Assembly: GCF_002188465.1 (NCBI RefSeq)
Contig: NZ_NINW01000049.1
Location: 186,001-250,000, forward strand
Length of the DNA: 64,000 nucleotides
Origin: Pigmentiphaga sp. NML080357
GTDB taxonomy: Bacteria; Pseudomonadota; Gammaproteobacteria; Burkholderiales; Burkholderiaceae_B
Direction of reading: 5' to 3'
The translations under genes were made by a program, and so were the position numbers. Of this stretch, positions 34,433 to 43,390 are shown one piece after another. Numbering within the stretch: position 1 is the stretch's first letter; each line of letters starts with the position of its first letter. Below the pieces are notes generated by a model. That model had not been told where the DNA came from. It saw only the letters and a list, made by a program, of their open reading frames with translations, and did no database searches.

Positions 34433-35174
34433 CGGCCATGAAAACGCTGCCGGTGGAGAAGCTGCCTTGCGGCGAAGCGAGGAACAGCACCGTTTGCGCG
34501 ATTTCCTCCACGCGCGCGTGGCGGCCCAGCGGGATGGCTTCGTCCAGCATGCGCGTGGCGTCCCGGCCCAGCACTTCGCCCAGGCGGCGTTCGATGTCGG
34601 CCTGGAAGGCATTGGCGATGGGGCCGGGCGCGACCACGTTGACGCGTATCCCGCGGCCGGCCGCTTCCTTGGCGGCCACCCGCATCAAGCCGACCAGTGC
34701 GTGCTTGGATGCGGCATAGGCGCACACGCCGGGGTCGGCGGTCACCCCCATGACGCTGGAAACGATGACGATGCTGCCGCCGTCGGCCATGCGCGGCAGC
34801 GCGTGCTTGCACGCGAGGAAGGTGCCCTTGACGTTGACTGCCATGACGGCGTCGAAGACGTCATCGGGATAGTCCGCGATCGGTTTGATGGCGCCATTGA
34901 TGCCGGCGTTGCAGACCAGCACGTCGAGCCGGCCCCAGCGCCGCAGCGCCTCCTCGACATAGCCGCGGGTCTGCGCGGCGTCGGTCACGTCGGCGGCAAA
35001 GACGGCAACGCGGTCGCCATGGACCGCGGCCTGCAGGCGCGCGGTCTCCAGCGCCTCGGCGTGCCGGTCCACCAGCAGGACGCGCGCGCCTTGATCCAGC
35101 ATGGCCAGCGCGCTGTGCAGCCCGAGGCTGCCGGCGCCGCCGGTAACGATGCAGACTTGGTCCTTCATGTTCAT
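34413..35174 (-). CDS. Short-chain dehydrogenase/reductase
   Basis: This NAD(P)-dependent oxidoreductase of 253 residues has the cofactor loop TGGAGSLG near residue 11, NAG in LVCNAGING near 90, the catalytic serine in IVSSVMG and the YAASK pair near residue 155. The aspartate in LVDRHAE after the second strand favours NAD. AGGAAA supports the start at 35174. In context it may oxidise an alcohol or reduce a ketone in the pathway with the flanking cupins and amidase. Confidence 0.92.
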   Translation of the reverse strand: MNMKDQVCIVTGGAGSLGLHSALAMLDQGARVLLVDRHAEALETARLQAAVHGDRVAVFAADVTDAAQTRGYVEEALRRWGRLDVLVCNAGINGAIKPIADYPDDVFDAVMAVNVKGTFLACKHALPRMADGGSIVIVSSVMGVTADPGVCAYAASKHALVGLMRVAAKEAAGRGIRVNVVAPGPIANAFQADIERRLGEVLGRDATRMLDEAIPLGRHARVEEIAQTVLFLASPQGSFSTGSVFMADGGMHV

Positions 35175-35216
35175 GGATCGTTTCCTGGAAGGGAAGAATG
35201 GCTGGAGAGCGCCTGG

Positions 35217-36236
35217 TCAGGGTAGCGGGCCCCAGCGTGGAGCCGCGGCGCGCGGGCAACCCGCCAGCAGGCGCTTGGGAATGCGGCCGTGGACCCCCTT
35301 GACCCCGTCGACCAGCTGCGTGATTTCGAAATCCACCGCCATGCTTGCCAGGGCGTAGGCGTCTTCGGCCTCCAGTTCCCCGAAATGCTCCAGTACCGCG
35401 ACGGATTGCGAAACGGCCAGTTCGGCGGCGGTGTTCAGGTCGGCGTCCAGGCCCATGGCGATGTAGTGGTCGGCGGTTTCCGCCATCGGCCAGCGCACGG
35501 CGCGCGCCTTGTGCAGCTGGAAGCGGAACACGCCGGTCATCGACGTCTCGAGGCCGGTGAGGTTGGCCTCGCCATGGCCTTGCGCGGCGTGGCCGTCGCC
35601 AACGAAGAAGTCCGCGCCCTCCACCTGTACCGGCAAGTACAGGATCGCCCCCGGCCGCAGGTCTTTCAGGTCGATGTTGCCGCCGAAGGGGCCGGGCGGG
35701 ACGGACGATACCTTGCGGGTCGGGGCCACGCCCATGGTGCCCATGAACGGCGCGAGGGGGATCCCGATGCGGTCGCTGAAGCGCGCCGTCCCGCGCGCGA
35801 GGTCGTGCCGCATCACCTTGAGCCAGGGCGCCTTGGGCAGGCCGGGCAGGCTGCCCGCGCCGGGCCGCGTGAAATTGACGCCGTAGGCCGGAAGGCGTGG
35901 CGAGATGCCCAGGATCTCCACCCCGAGCACGTCGCCGGGCAGGGCGCCTTCGACGCGCACCGGCCCCGTCAGGATGTGCGGACCCACGTCCTTGGGTACG
36001 GTACGCATGATCTCGAGCATCTCGGCGACGGCGCCTTCCACCGGAATGCCGTGACCGTCGAAGAACGCCCGCGCTTCATCGGGGGGCAGCGGCACGCCCA
36101 CCGGATTGACGGTGTCGATGCGTACCGTTTCCCCCGGGCGTATGCGCAGCGCCGGGCGCACGCCCGGCCCGAGGAAACCCCACACCACCGTATCGGGCGT
36201 GCAGGGCAGGACGTGGTCGGGCGTGGCGGCGATCAT
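35217..36236 (-). CDS. Acetamidase/formamidase family protein
   Basis: This 339-residue protein belongs to the FmdA/AmdA family of zinc-dependent amide hydrolases. Landmarks are GPVRVEGALPGDVLGVEIL, GPFGGNIDLKDL and the metal-site region VGDGHAAQGHGE. The start at 36236 overlaps the binding-protein stop in an ATGA. It probably releases ammonia or formate from a side chain of the imported compound, but the substrate is not evident. Confidence 0.9.
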   Translation of the reverse strand: MIAATPDHVLPCTPDTVVWGFLGPGVRPALRIRPGETVRIDTVNPVGVPLPPDEARAFFDGHGIPVEGAVAEMLEIMRTVPKDVGPHILTGPVRVEGALPGDVLGVEILGISPRLPAYGVNFTRPGAGSLPGLPKAPWLKVMRHDLARGTARFSDRIGIPLAPFMGTMGVAPTRKVSSVPPGPFGGNIDLKDLRPGAILYLPVQVEGADFFVGDGHAAQGHGEANLTGLETSMTGVFRFQLHKARAVRWPMAETADHYIAMGLDADLNTAAELAVSQSVAVLEHFGELEAEDAYALASMAVDFEITQLVDGVKGVHGRIPKRLLAGCPRAAAPRWGPLP

Positions 36237-37441
36237 TTCCAGGCCGGCTTGGGGAAGACGGCGGGCTTGACGCCGATCGCGTTCTTGGGCGCAATGGGTT
36301 GGAACACGCCGTTCTGCCATTGCCCCACGCTCGAGGCTTCGGCCCACAGGCGGTTGGTCAGCTTGACCGGCCCGAGCACCGTGTCGAAGCTGCCGGTGCG
36401 GATCTGCTCGGACACCGCCTTGCGATCGACCGATCCGGCGCGCGTGATTGCCTGCTCCAGGATCTGCAAGGTCGCATAGGTCACCGCGCTGCCGTTGTAG
36501 TCCGCCTCCTGCTTGAACATGGCGCGGTGCCGCTCGCGGTAGTCGCGGGTGGCGGGCAGTTCGGCGCTCACGCCGCCCAGGCCCATGACGCCATCGGCAT
36601 TGGCGCCGAAGCGGTCCTTGAACATCGGGAATACCGTGCCGATGGCGGTGTAGAACACCTTGGGATTGAAACCCACCACCTTGGCCTGGTCGTTCAGCGC
36701 CATGGTGTCGGGCGGATAGCTGAAGGCCAGGAAGGCTTCCGGTTCGCGGCGCCGGACTTCGTTCAGGATGGTCTGGAGCTCCTGCGACCCGAGCGGATAG
36801 CTCTGGTCGTAGACGATGTCGAACTTCGCCTTCTTCAGTCCCTCGCGCGCCGCCTTCGACAGCTCCAGCCCGAACTGGTCGGCGACGTTGACGATGGCCA
36901 CCTTGCCCTTGATCTTGCCTTCCTCGCGCAGCCGCGTGAGCACGTCCACCACGCCGTTGGCGTAGTCGGTGGAGGTCAGCGTGAAGAAGAAGAGGTTGGA
37001 CCAGCGTTCGCGCAGTTGCGGAATGCGGTCCGAGATCATGGTGGTGGCCAGGTGCGGATAGTCGTGCTTGTGCAGGATGGGCGCCACCGCGAGGTTCATC
37101 GCCGTGCCCCATGGCGGCAGGATGAAGTCCACCTTGTCCTGGTTGATGAGCCGTTCGACCGCGCGCACCGCCTCCTCGGAATTGCTGCGGTCGTCGTATT
37201 CGAAGAACCTGACCGGCACGCGCTTGCCGCCGATCTCGATGCCGCCCGCCTTCTGCACGTCCGCGGCCCACATCTGATAGTTGGGCAGCACCGTCGTGCT
37301 GGCGCCGCCCGCATAGGGGCCCGTCTTGGAAATGGCATAGCCGATGCGGATCTCGGACGGGGCCTTGGACTGGGCGAGCGCCGGCCCGGAGAGCCCGAGG
37401 GCCGCCGCCGTGAGCAAGGTCGCGAATTGCCTGCGTTGCAT
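36233..37441 (-). CDS. Liv-type ABC substrate-binding protein
   Basis: This periplasmic protein of 402 residues has a signal with a Tat-like start (MQRRQFATLL) ending GPALA, then the binding fold (EIRIGYAISKTGPYAGGAS, KVAIVNVADQFG, FSYPPDTMALNDQAK). It belongs to a different branch from the receptors at 16539 and 31046. No permease is encoded in the cluster, so it must share one. It lies between the cupin and the amidase genes. Confidence 0.92.
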   Translation of the reverse strand: MQRRQFATLLTAAALGLSGPALAQSKAPSEIRIGYAISKTGPYAGGASTTVLPNYQMWAADVQKAGGIEIGGKRVPVRFFEYDDRSNSEEAVRAVERLINQDKVDFILPPWGTAMNLAVAPILHKHDYPHLATTMISDRIPQLRERWSNLFFFTLTSTDYANGVVDVLTRLREEGKIKGKVAIVNVADQFGLELSKAAREGLKKAKFDIVYDQSYPLGSQELQTILNEVRRREPEAFLAFSYPPDTMALNDQAKVVGFNPKVFYTAIGTVFPMFKDRFGANADGVMGLGGVSAELPATRDYRERHRAMFKQEADYNGSAVTYATLQILEQAITRAGSVDRKAVSEQIRTGSFDTVLGPVKLTNRLWAEASSVGQWQNGVFQPIAPKNAIGVKPAVFPKPAWK

Positions 37442-37503
37442 GGTGTTGTCTCCCTATCGTCGTTATGTCGCGTGCAGGCCGCGTGCGCGCGGCGCCCGCG
37501 GTT

Positions 37504-38037
37504 TCAGCGGAACAAGGTATCCACGTAGGCCGCGCCGATGCCGACTTTCTCGTAGTGCGCGCGGCACATGGCGATGTAGTCGTGCACGTCGAAATGCCCG
37601 GTGGACTGCCCCTTTTCGTCCAGCCAGATCAGCGGACCCTTGACGATGAAGAACACCTTCATCGGCTGTTCGTGCTCGAAGGCCACGAGGGTGTGGCCCT
37701 CGCCAGGGGTTTCGTAGACGAAGTCGCCGGCGGTGGCGATCCAGTCGTGTTCCAGGTAGCCCCATTTGCCCGAGATCGTGTAGGCAAAGACCTCGTGCGG
37801 GTGGTAGTGGCGGTTGACCAGCCCCGCCGCGTCGGCGCGCAGGATGTCGCACCAGCGGTTCTCCGAGGGCGAGATCCACAGCGGGCGCGAGGCCACCGTG
37901 TCGGTGAAGGGTACGTACCACTTCCTGTCGTCCGTGGGGGCGTTGCCGATGTGCACCTCGGGTTTGGCATCGGGCTTGAACACGTCGGCGATGGGCGGGA
38001 TGTCGCGCCAGAATTCGTTGCCGGAAGTCTTGAGCAT
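37504..38037 (-). CDS. Cupin protein, 2,4'-dihydroxyacetophenone dioxygenase-like (first copy)
   Basis: This protein of 177 residues has metal-ligand histidines in NRHYHPHEVFAYTISGKWGY and GEGHTLVAF, plus the family tail FDVHDYIAMC. AGGAGG 8 bases before the ATG at 38037 decides the start. It is the first gene of the minus-strand operon ending with its own paralogue at 33935. A non-haem iron dioxygenase acting on a hydroxylated acetophenone is the nearest known function; the two copies may form a hetero-oligomer or act on successive intermediates. Confidence 0.86.
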   Translation of the reverse strand: MLKTSGNEFWRDIPPIADVFKPDAKPEVHIGNAPTDDRKWYVPFTDTVASRPLWISPSENRWCDILRADAAGLVNRHYHPHEVFAYTISGKWGYLEHDWIATAGDFVYETPGEGHTLVAFEHEQPMKVFFIVKGPLIWLDEKGQSTGHFDVHDYIAMCRAHYEKVGIGAAYVDTLFR

Positions 38038-38197
38038 GGGAGAGCCTCCTGATCTTCGATGAATCGTGCCAATGTAGCGAGCGCGCGATGACGCCGCTTG
38101 CCTTGGCGGGACGGGAGATTTGACTGAGCGCGACATCTCTCCCTAGGGTCAACCCGGGCCGGGCGCCCGCCGGCGCGCGTGCTAGCATCCACAGCGA

Positions 38198-38215
38198 GGC
38201 GGCGAGCTCGCCGCC
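38198..38215. repeat. 18-bp perfect GC palindrome in the cupin/AraC divergent gap
   Basis: GGCGGCGAGCTCGCCGCC reads the same on both strands, 55 bases before the AraC-type gene. It could be a binding site or a hairpin in the leader. The rest of the gap (38038-38197) holds no gene. Confidence 0.4.
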
Positions 38216-38270
38216 GGTTGGCATTCACCCCGTCCGGCAGGCTTGCCGGCGGCCCTTCCCAGGCACGACG

Positions 38271-39233
38271 ATGAACACGATCCTGTCTCCTCGCGCGCAG
38301 GCTTCCACCGACCAGGTGCCGCCTCCCCAGCGGCTGGAGTTCTGGGAGTCCTACAACGCCTCGCAGCTCATCGGCCTGACCTGTTCCACCTACGACCCGC
38401 AGGGCCTGCATGCCCAGGGCCGGGTCTTCGACGCCGGCGACGTCGCCTTCACCGAGATCCGCGGCAACCAGCACGTCATCGAGCGCACCCGCTCGATGCT
38501 CAAGACCCATCCCAAGGACTCGATCTTCGCCTGTATCCTGCTCGAGGGCGACGCCTTCCTGTTCCAGTCGGGCCAATGCCACACCGTGCGCGCGGGCGAC
38601 GTCATCGTTTATTCCAACGCCATTCCCTATCTCTACGGCTTTACCGGCAACATGCGGCAGCTGATCGTCGAGATCGAGGCCACGCGGCTGTTCCGCGGAC
38701 GCGCGGAGATGCGGCCGCAGGCGCCGATCCAGGTGGACAACCGCCTGCGCACCGGCCGCCTGCTGGCCAACACGCTGCGCACCATGGCCATGGATTTCGT
38801 CGAGCAGGCCCGGGCGGACGCCGTGCCCCACGTGGCCGAGCAGGCGCACCACCTGCTGCATGCCGCGCTCAACCCCGACGCGGCGCGCGAGCTGAACGAC
38901 ACCGCCGCCTGGCGGCTGCTGCGGGCCGAAGCCTTCATCGCCGAACACCTGAACGATCCCGCGCTCGACGCAGCCATGGTGGCGCGGGCCATGGGATTGT
39001 CCGTGCGGCAGCTGCACCGCCTGTTCGCGCATCGCGACCGCAGCGTCAGCCAGTGGATCTGGGACAAGCGCCTGGAGCGCGCGCACGAGGAACTGGCGTG
39101 CGAGCGCATGCGGATGCTGACCATAGGCGACATCGCCGACCGCTGGGGCTTTGCCAGCCAGGCGCACTTTTCGCGGGCCTTCCGGGCGCGCTATGGGATG
39201 ACGCCGATGCAGCACCGGCGCGGCGGCACTTGA
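38271..39233 (+). CDS. AraC family transcriptional regulator
   Basis: This protein of 320 residues has an N-terminal cupin-like effector domain (AraC-binding-like; RLEFWESYNASQLIGLTC) and a C-terminal double helix-turn-helix (LDAAMVARAMGLSVRQLHRL and IADRWGFASQAHFSRAFRAR). It is divergent from the cupin/amidase/SDR operon and is the obvious candidate to activate it. Confidence 0.94.
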   Translation: MNTILSPRAQASTDQVPPPQRLEFWESYNASQLIGLTCSTYDPQGLHAQGRVFDAGDVAFTEIRGNQHVIERTRSMLKTHPKDSIFACILLEGDAFLFQSGQCHTVRAGDVIVYSNAIPYLYGFTGNMRQLIVEIEATRLFRGRAEMRPQAPIQVDNRLRTGRLLANTLRTMAMDFVEQARADAVPHVAEQAHHLLHAALNPDAARELNDTAAWRLLRAEAFIAEHLNDPALDAAMVARAMGLSVRQLHRLFAHRDRSVSQWIWDKRLERAHEELACERMRMLTIGDIADRWGFASQAHFSRAFRARYGMTPMQHRRGGT

Positions 39234-39239
39234 CGGGCG

Positions 39240-40145
39240 CTAACCGGCCACCGGCGAACCCAGCAGCCACAACAGGAACGGCGCCAGCACCAGGAACACC
39301 AGCGTCGAGATCAGCACCGCGCCGGCCGCCGTGTCGCCCATGTCGGTATAGCGCCGCGCGTACATGTAGCTGACCACCGCGCAGGGCATGCCCATCTGCA
39401 GGGCCATGTTGCCGATCATGTCGGCCGGCAGGCCTGCCAGCCAGGCGGCCAGCGCGCCGGTGCCGAGCCCGAACACCAGCCGCATCGCGCCGATGATGCC
39501 GCCCAGCTTCAGCCCGGCGGCGGGGATCAGCGCCAGCGCATGCCCCAGCCCCAGCAGCATCAGCGGGACCGTCATGCTGCCCAGCAACTGGGCCGACTCC
39601 ATGATCCATTGGGGCGGCGTGTAGCCGAACAGCCGGCATGCGACGGCCAGCAGCGAAGCGATCAGGATCGGGCTTTTCCACGGCGCCGGCATGCCGTCGG
39701 CGCTGGGCAGCGTGCGCACGCCCACGGTGTGCTGGATGAAGGAGCACACCGCGAAGAAAGCGATGGAGGTCGACAGGCCGGCGTCGCCGAACGCCAGGTG
39801 CGTGATGGGCAGGCCCAGGTTGCCGGCATTCGGGAACGACGTGGTCTGCAGCAGCTTGCGCACCGGCAGCTTGCACAGCCTGAGGGCCACGGCGGACACG
39901 ACCATGCAAAGACCCAGCGCCAGCACCGTCGCGCCGGCTACCGTGGCCATGATCTCGTTGCTGAGCTGGGTGGTGACCAAAGTGTTGAACACCAGCGCCG
40001 GCGTGGTCACCGTGGTGGCGAGCACGGTCACGAATTGCGCCGGGAATGCGTGTCCCAGCTTCCCCCATGTCGTGCCGACCCCGATGACCACCATGAGCGG
40101 GGCCAGCAGGCTGAGGATGGAGAAGTAGATGTGGAAGACGCCCAT
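39240..40145 (-). CDS. AEC (auxin efflux carrier) family transporter
   Basis: This membrane protein of 301 residues has about ten hydrophobic helices in two five-helix halves and the family motif NAGNLGLPI near residue 100. Bacterial members (such as MdcF/MleP) move malonate, malate or other carboxylates. AAGGGAAG supports the start at 40145. Its stop lies 7 bases from the AraC gene's stop, convergent, so any functional link is uncertain. Confidence 0.92.
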   Translation of the reverse strand: MGVFHIYFSILSLLAPLMVVIGVGTTWGKLGHAFPAQFVTVLATTVTTPALVFNTLVTTQLSNEIMATVAGATVLALGLCMVVSAVALRLCKLPVRKLLQTTSFPNAGNLGLPITHLAFGDAGLSTSIAFFAVCSFIQHTVGVRTLPSADGMPAPWKSPILIASLLAVACRLFGYTPPQWIMESAQLLGSMTVPLMLLGLGHALALIPAAGLKLGGIIGAMRLVFGLGTGALAAWLAGLPADMIGNMALQMGMPCAVVSYMYARRYTDMGDTAAGAVLISTLVFLVLAPFLLWLLGSPVAG

Positions 40146-40368
40146 CACGGCTTCCCTTGCGGGCAAGCCGGAAAAGCGGGACGGGGAATGGGCAGCTTGG
40201 GAATGATGGCGGCGGAGCCGGCCGGACCGGACGGGGACATGAAAACGGAATCGGGAACCTGGGCGGCGACCGCACCGCCCGAGTGGCAAGGATAGCGCGA
40301 AACGCGGTCACGCTGGCAGTCGCAAAGGGGCCGGCTCCGGCTCCCCTGGCCACATTCATTAATGAAAC

Positions 40369-40397
40369 TTGATTGCATAAGAAACAAAGTTGCATTA
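40369..40397 (+). promoter_or_regulatory. Promoter of the TonB receptor/CobN-like operon
   Basis: TTGATT (40369-40374) and GCATTA (40392-40397) are separated by 17 bases. Directly upstream is a perfect 12-base palindrome, TTCATTAATGAA (40355-40366), a possible regulator site. It does not match a Fur box. The remaining gap from 40146 shows no gene. Confidence 0.5.
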
Positions 40398-40437
40398 AGG
40401 TGCGCGGTTTGTGGGTGGCATCTTGGGGCGGGGCAGA

Positions 40438-42480
40438 ATGAAAACCGGGGTGGGCGGCGCGGCCGCCTTGATCGCGTCGTCGTTGGCGTGCGCGCAGGGT
40501 CCTGGAGAGGCGTCGCCTTCCCAGGCGCTGGAGACGGTGGTCGTAACGGCCACCCGCAGTGAACAATCGGCCAGCGACGTGGCATCGTCGATGGAGGTGA
40601 TCGATGCCGGCGCGCTCGATGCGAGCGTCGGCACGACCTTCCTGGATCTGGTCAAGAAGAACGCCAGCGTCGACGTCATCCAGTATCCCAATGGCCTGGC
40701 GGGGATCGGATTGCGCGGCCTGCGTCCCAATTTCGAGTTCACCATCAACCCGCGCACGCTGGTGCTGGTGGATGGCCGCCCGTCGGGATCGACCAGTTTC
40801 ACGACGCTCGCGCCGGACAGCATCGAGCGCGTGGAGGTGCTCAAGGGCCCGGCTTCGTCGCTCTACGGCGCGTCGGCCATGGGCGGCGTGGTCAACATCA
40901 TCACCCGGCACTCGAAGGGACCGCTGAAGGGACGCGCCAGCGTGGGCTACGGTTCGTTCGAGACGTACCGGGGCGAGGTCGCCATCGGCGGCTCGTTGTC
41001 CGAGCGCGCCGATTTCGACCTGGCCGCGGGCTATGTGGAGCAGGCCGGAGATTTCCGTACCGGCGCGGGCGACCGCCGGCCCAATAGCGATTCGCGGCGC
41101 ACTTCCGGGCGGCTGCGCCTGGGGATGGATCTTCATGACATCGTGCGCGTCGATGCGTCCGTGGATGCGGCGGATTTGTCCAACAATGCGCCGGGGCCGC
41201 TGAGCTACGACCCGCCCAGCGCCTCGGGCAACGATACCCGCCGTGTCAGCGGGGACCTGCGCCTGCAGATCACGCCCGAGCGCCACCGGATCAGCCTCGT
41301 CACCTACGCTTCGCGCGAGGACTACAACTACATCACCGTGCCCGCCGCCGCGCCGCGCTACCGCTCCAGCCGCACGGTGTCCCGCTATAAGGGCCTGCAG
41401 GCCCAGGACACCTGGACGCTGGACGAGACGTTCGCGCTGACCTATGGCTTCGATTGGCAGCGGGTCGAGGCCGAGCGCTCGTCGTACTTGTCGTCCGGGG
41501 CGCAGACGGCGCCGTACAGCCCCAACGAGCGTCGCGACAGCAAGGGCTTGTTCGCCGAGCTGGCGAGCCATCTGCTGGACGATCGGCTGGTGCTGACGCT
41601 GGGCGCGCGCAATGACTGGATCGACGCGAGCACCTTGGCCACGCCCTACAAGACCCGTTTCACGCCGGCCTCGTCGAGCTTCACCAGTTTCAATCCGCGC
41701 GGCGGGGTGGTCTACAAGCTGGCGCCGGCATGGCGCGTGCACGCGTCCGCGGGCACGGCATTCGCGCCGCCGCAAGGCAGCGAGCTCGCCGGCGAGAACG
41801 AGGAATTCGCCGGCAGCCAGCGGCGGCTGAGCGTGGGCAATCCCGGCCTGAAACCGGAACGCAGCACCAGCTATGACGTCGGCGTAGGCTACGCCACGCG
41901 CGACGTCGATGCCGACCTGACATATTTCGACGCGCGCATCCGCGACCGCATCCGCTCGGTCATCGTCAGCGAGACGCCGGCCGAGCGGATCAGCAGCTAC
42001 GAGAATGCCGATACCTCCCGCATGCGCGGCCTGGAGGGGCGGCTGGCCTTCGACGCCGGGGTCCTGTTCGGCTTGCCGGCCGGCCGCCTGGGCGTGGCGA
42101 GCAGCGTCACCCGGCTGCTGCAGGCCGAGGACTTCGATGCCGGCGGCGCCGTCCCGATACGCAACGTCGCCAAGTGGAAGGCCAATGTCTCGCTGACGGT
42201 GAGCAACGGCAGCGACCTGTCGGCCACCATGACCGTGCGCCACAACGGCACCCGCTACGACACGGACAACAGCCAGGGCCGTCGCTACACCGGCGGCCGC
42301 GGCGGCGTGTTCGCCAATGCGTCGTTCACCGTGGTCGACCTGAGCGCCAGCTGGAAGATGACGCCGCGCGACACCTTGCGCGTGGACATCGCCAACCTGT
42401 TCGACCGCGACTACTACGAAAAGGCCGACTACATCATGCCGGGCCGCGCCTTCTACCTGCGCTACACGCGCGCGCTGTGA
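40438..42480 (+). CDS. TonB-dependent outer-membrane receptor of the CobN-like operon
   Basis: This receptor of 680 residues has a signal peptide, a TonB-box-like ETVVVTATRS after it, a plug (ASVDVIQYPNGLAGIGLRGL, KGPASSLYGASAMGGVVNII) and a barrel ending FYLRYTRAL. The region FAPPQGSEL...NPGLKPE corresponds to the FRAP/NPNL box of haem receptors, but no histidine lies between the two halves, so haem may not be the ligand. A corrinoid, other metalloporphyrin or metal chelate is possible. The ATG at 40438 is chosen over an upstream GTG. It is the first gene of a four-gene operon. Confidence 0.9.
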   Translation: MKTGVGGAAALIASSLACAQGPGEASPSQALETVVVTATRSEQSASDVASSMEVIDAGALDASVGTTFLDLVKKNASVDVIQYPNGLAGIGLRGLRPNFEFTINPRTLVLVDGRPSGSTSFTTLAPDSIERVEVLKGPASSLYGASAMGGVVNIITRHSKGPLKGRASVGYGSFETYRGEVAIGGSLSERADFDLAAGYVEQAGDFRTGAGDRRPNSDSRRTSGRLRLGMDLHDIVRVDASVDAADLSNNAPGPLSYDPPSASGNDTRRVSGDLRLQITPERHRISLVTYASREDYNYITVPAAAPRYRSSRTVSRYKGLQAQDTWTLDETFALTYGFDWQRVEAERSSYLSSGAQTAPYSPNERRDSKGLFAELASHLLDDRLVLTLGARNDWIDASTLATPYKTRFTPASSSFTSFNPRGGVVYKLAPAWRVHASAGTAFAPPQGSELAGENEEFAGSQRRLSVGNPGLKPERSTSYDVGVGYATRDVDADLTYFDARIRDRIRSVIVSETPAERISSYENADTSRMRGLEGRLAFDAGVLFGLPAGRLGVASSVTRLLQAEDFDAGGAVPIRNVAKWKANVSLTVSNGSDLSATMTVRHNGTRYDTDNSQGRRYTGGRGGVFANASFTVVDLSASWKMTPRDTLRVDIANLFDRDYYEKADYIMPGRAFYLRYTRAL

Positions 42481-42506
42481 CCGGCCCCGGCAAAAGAGCG
42501 ACTCTC

Positions 42507-43043
42507 ATGGAACTGAAACTGCTTCTCGAACAGATCTCGAACCTGCTGTTCTATCCGGCGCTCGTGCTGCTGGTGGTCTTGCTGGCGTGGATACTGGTCG
42601 CGCTCGGCATGTTCGTGCGCGGAGGATGGCAACGGCTGCGGGGCCGGCGCCCGGCGCAGGCGCGCTACCTGGCCATGATCGACGCGGCGGCGCGGGAAGA
42701 GGGCGCTGCGCTGGACCTGCGGCTCGAAGCGATCCTGATGCAGGCGGAGAACGCGGCCCAGCGCAGCCTCGATACGGTGCGCTTCGCCGTCCGGGCCGGA
42801 CCGTCGCTGGGGTTGATGGGCACGCTGATACCCATGGCGGCCGCGCTCAACGGATTGGCCAGGGGCGACCTGCCGGACCTGGCCGGCAACATGGTGGTGG
42901 CGTTCTCCAGCACGGTGGTGGGAATTGCGGTGGGCGTAGTGGCCTATGTGATCGCCATGGTGCGCGAAGGCTGGAGCCATGAAGACCTGGATGCGATCCG
43001 CCTGCGCGCCGAGCAGGCGCTGCGGGACGGGAGCGATCGATGA
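42507..43043 (+). CDS. MotA/TolQ/ExbB-like proton channel protein of the CobN-like operon
   Basis: This membrane protein of 178 residues has helices near residues 15-38, 95-115 and 130-150. The last two contain GPSLGLMGTLIPMAAAL and VVAFSSTVVGIAVGVVAY, the pore-forming motifs shared by ExbB, TolQ and MotA. It lies 26 bases after the receptor and overlaps the DUF2149 gene by 4 bases. It probably forms a proton-driven motor with the next protein, powering the periplasmic chelatase or the receptor. Equivalent small proteins accompany HmuS-type chelatases in Bacteroidetes. Confidence 0.88.
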   Translation: MELKLLLEQISNLLFYPALVLLVVLLAWILVALGMFVRGGWQRLRGRRPAQARYLAMIDAAAREEGAALDLRLEAILMQAENAAQRSLDTVRFAVRAGPSLGLMGTLIPMAAALNGLARGDLPDLAGNMVVAFSSTVVGIAVGVVAYVIAMVREGWSHEDLDAIRLRAEQALRDGSDR

Positions 43044-43390
43044 GGCGCGGCCTGCGCTTTGCCCGCGCGCGTCGGGCCCGTGCGCGGGCCGACGATCCGC
43101 TGGCCGGCGTGGCCAACCTGTTCGATGCCAGCCTGGCCTTCATCGTCGCCATGGCCGTGGCGCTGTTCTCGGTGCTGGGGGCGCAGGACCTGTTCAGCGA
43201 GGACGCCTCATGGACGCTGACGCGCACCACGCGCGACGGGCAGCTGGAAGTCGTGCGCAAGGACAAGAAGCAGATCAAGGTCGAGCGCGTCAGCGACCGC
43301 GAGTTGTCCGGAGAGGGGCAGCGCCTGGGCGTGGCGTATCAACTGCCCGATGGACAGGTGGTCTACGTGCCGGAGGGAGGCACGCCGTGA
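43040..43390 (+). CDS. DUF2149 protein, ExbD/TolR-like single-pass partner
   Basis: This protein of 116 residues has a very arginine-rich N-terminus, the motif DPLAGVANLFDASLAF, one membrane helix (residues about 30-47) and a periplasmic domain of about 65 residues. Aspartate 29 at the start of the helix sits where ExbD and TolR carry their essential proton-carrying aspartate. That comparison is mine; no enzymatic role for the family is established. Starts and stops overlap on both sides (ATGA at 43040, GTGA at 43387), so all partners are made in step. Confidence 0.88.
   Translation: MRRGLRFARARRARARADDPLAGVANLFDASLAFIVAMAVALFSVLGAQDLFSEDASWTLTRTTRDGQLEVVRKDKKQIKVERVSDRELSGEGQRLGVAYQLPDGQVVYVPEGGTP

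Noticed and set aside
40355-40366. TTCATTAATGAA as a Fur box for the CobN-like operon
   Set aside because: It is a perfect palindrome but does not fit the 19-bp Fur pattern; kept only as a possible unknown operator.
39046-42243. Minus-strand open frame of 1065 codons across the AEC and TonB receptor genes
   Set aside because: Runs antisense through a real receptor and out of frame through the AEC gene; no domain continuity.
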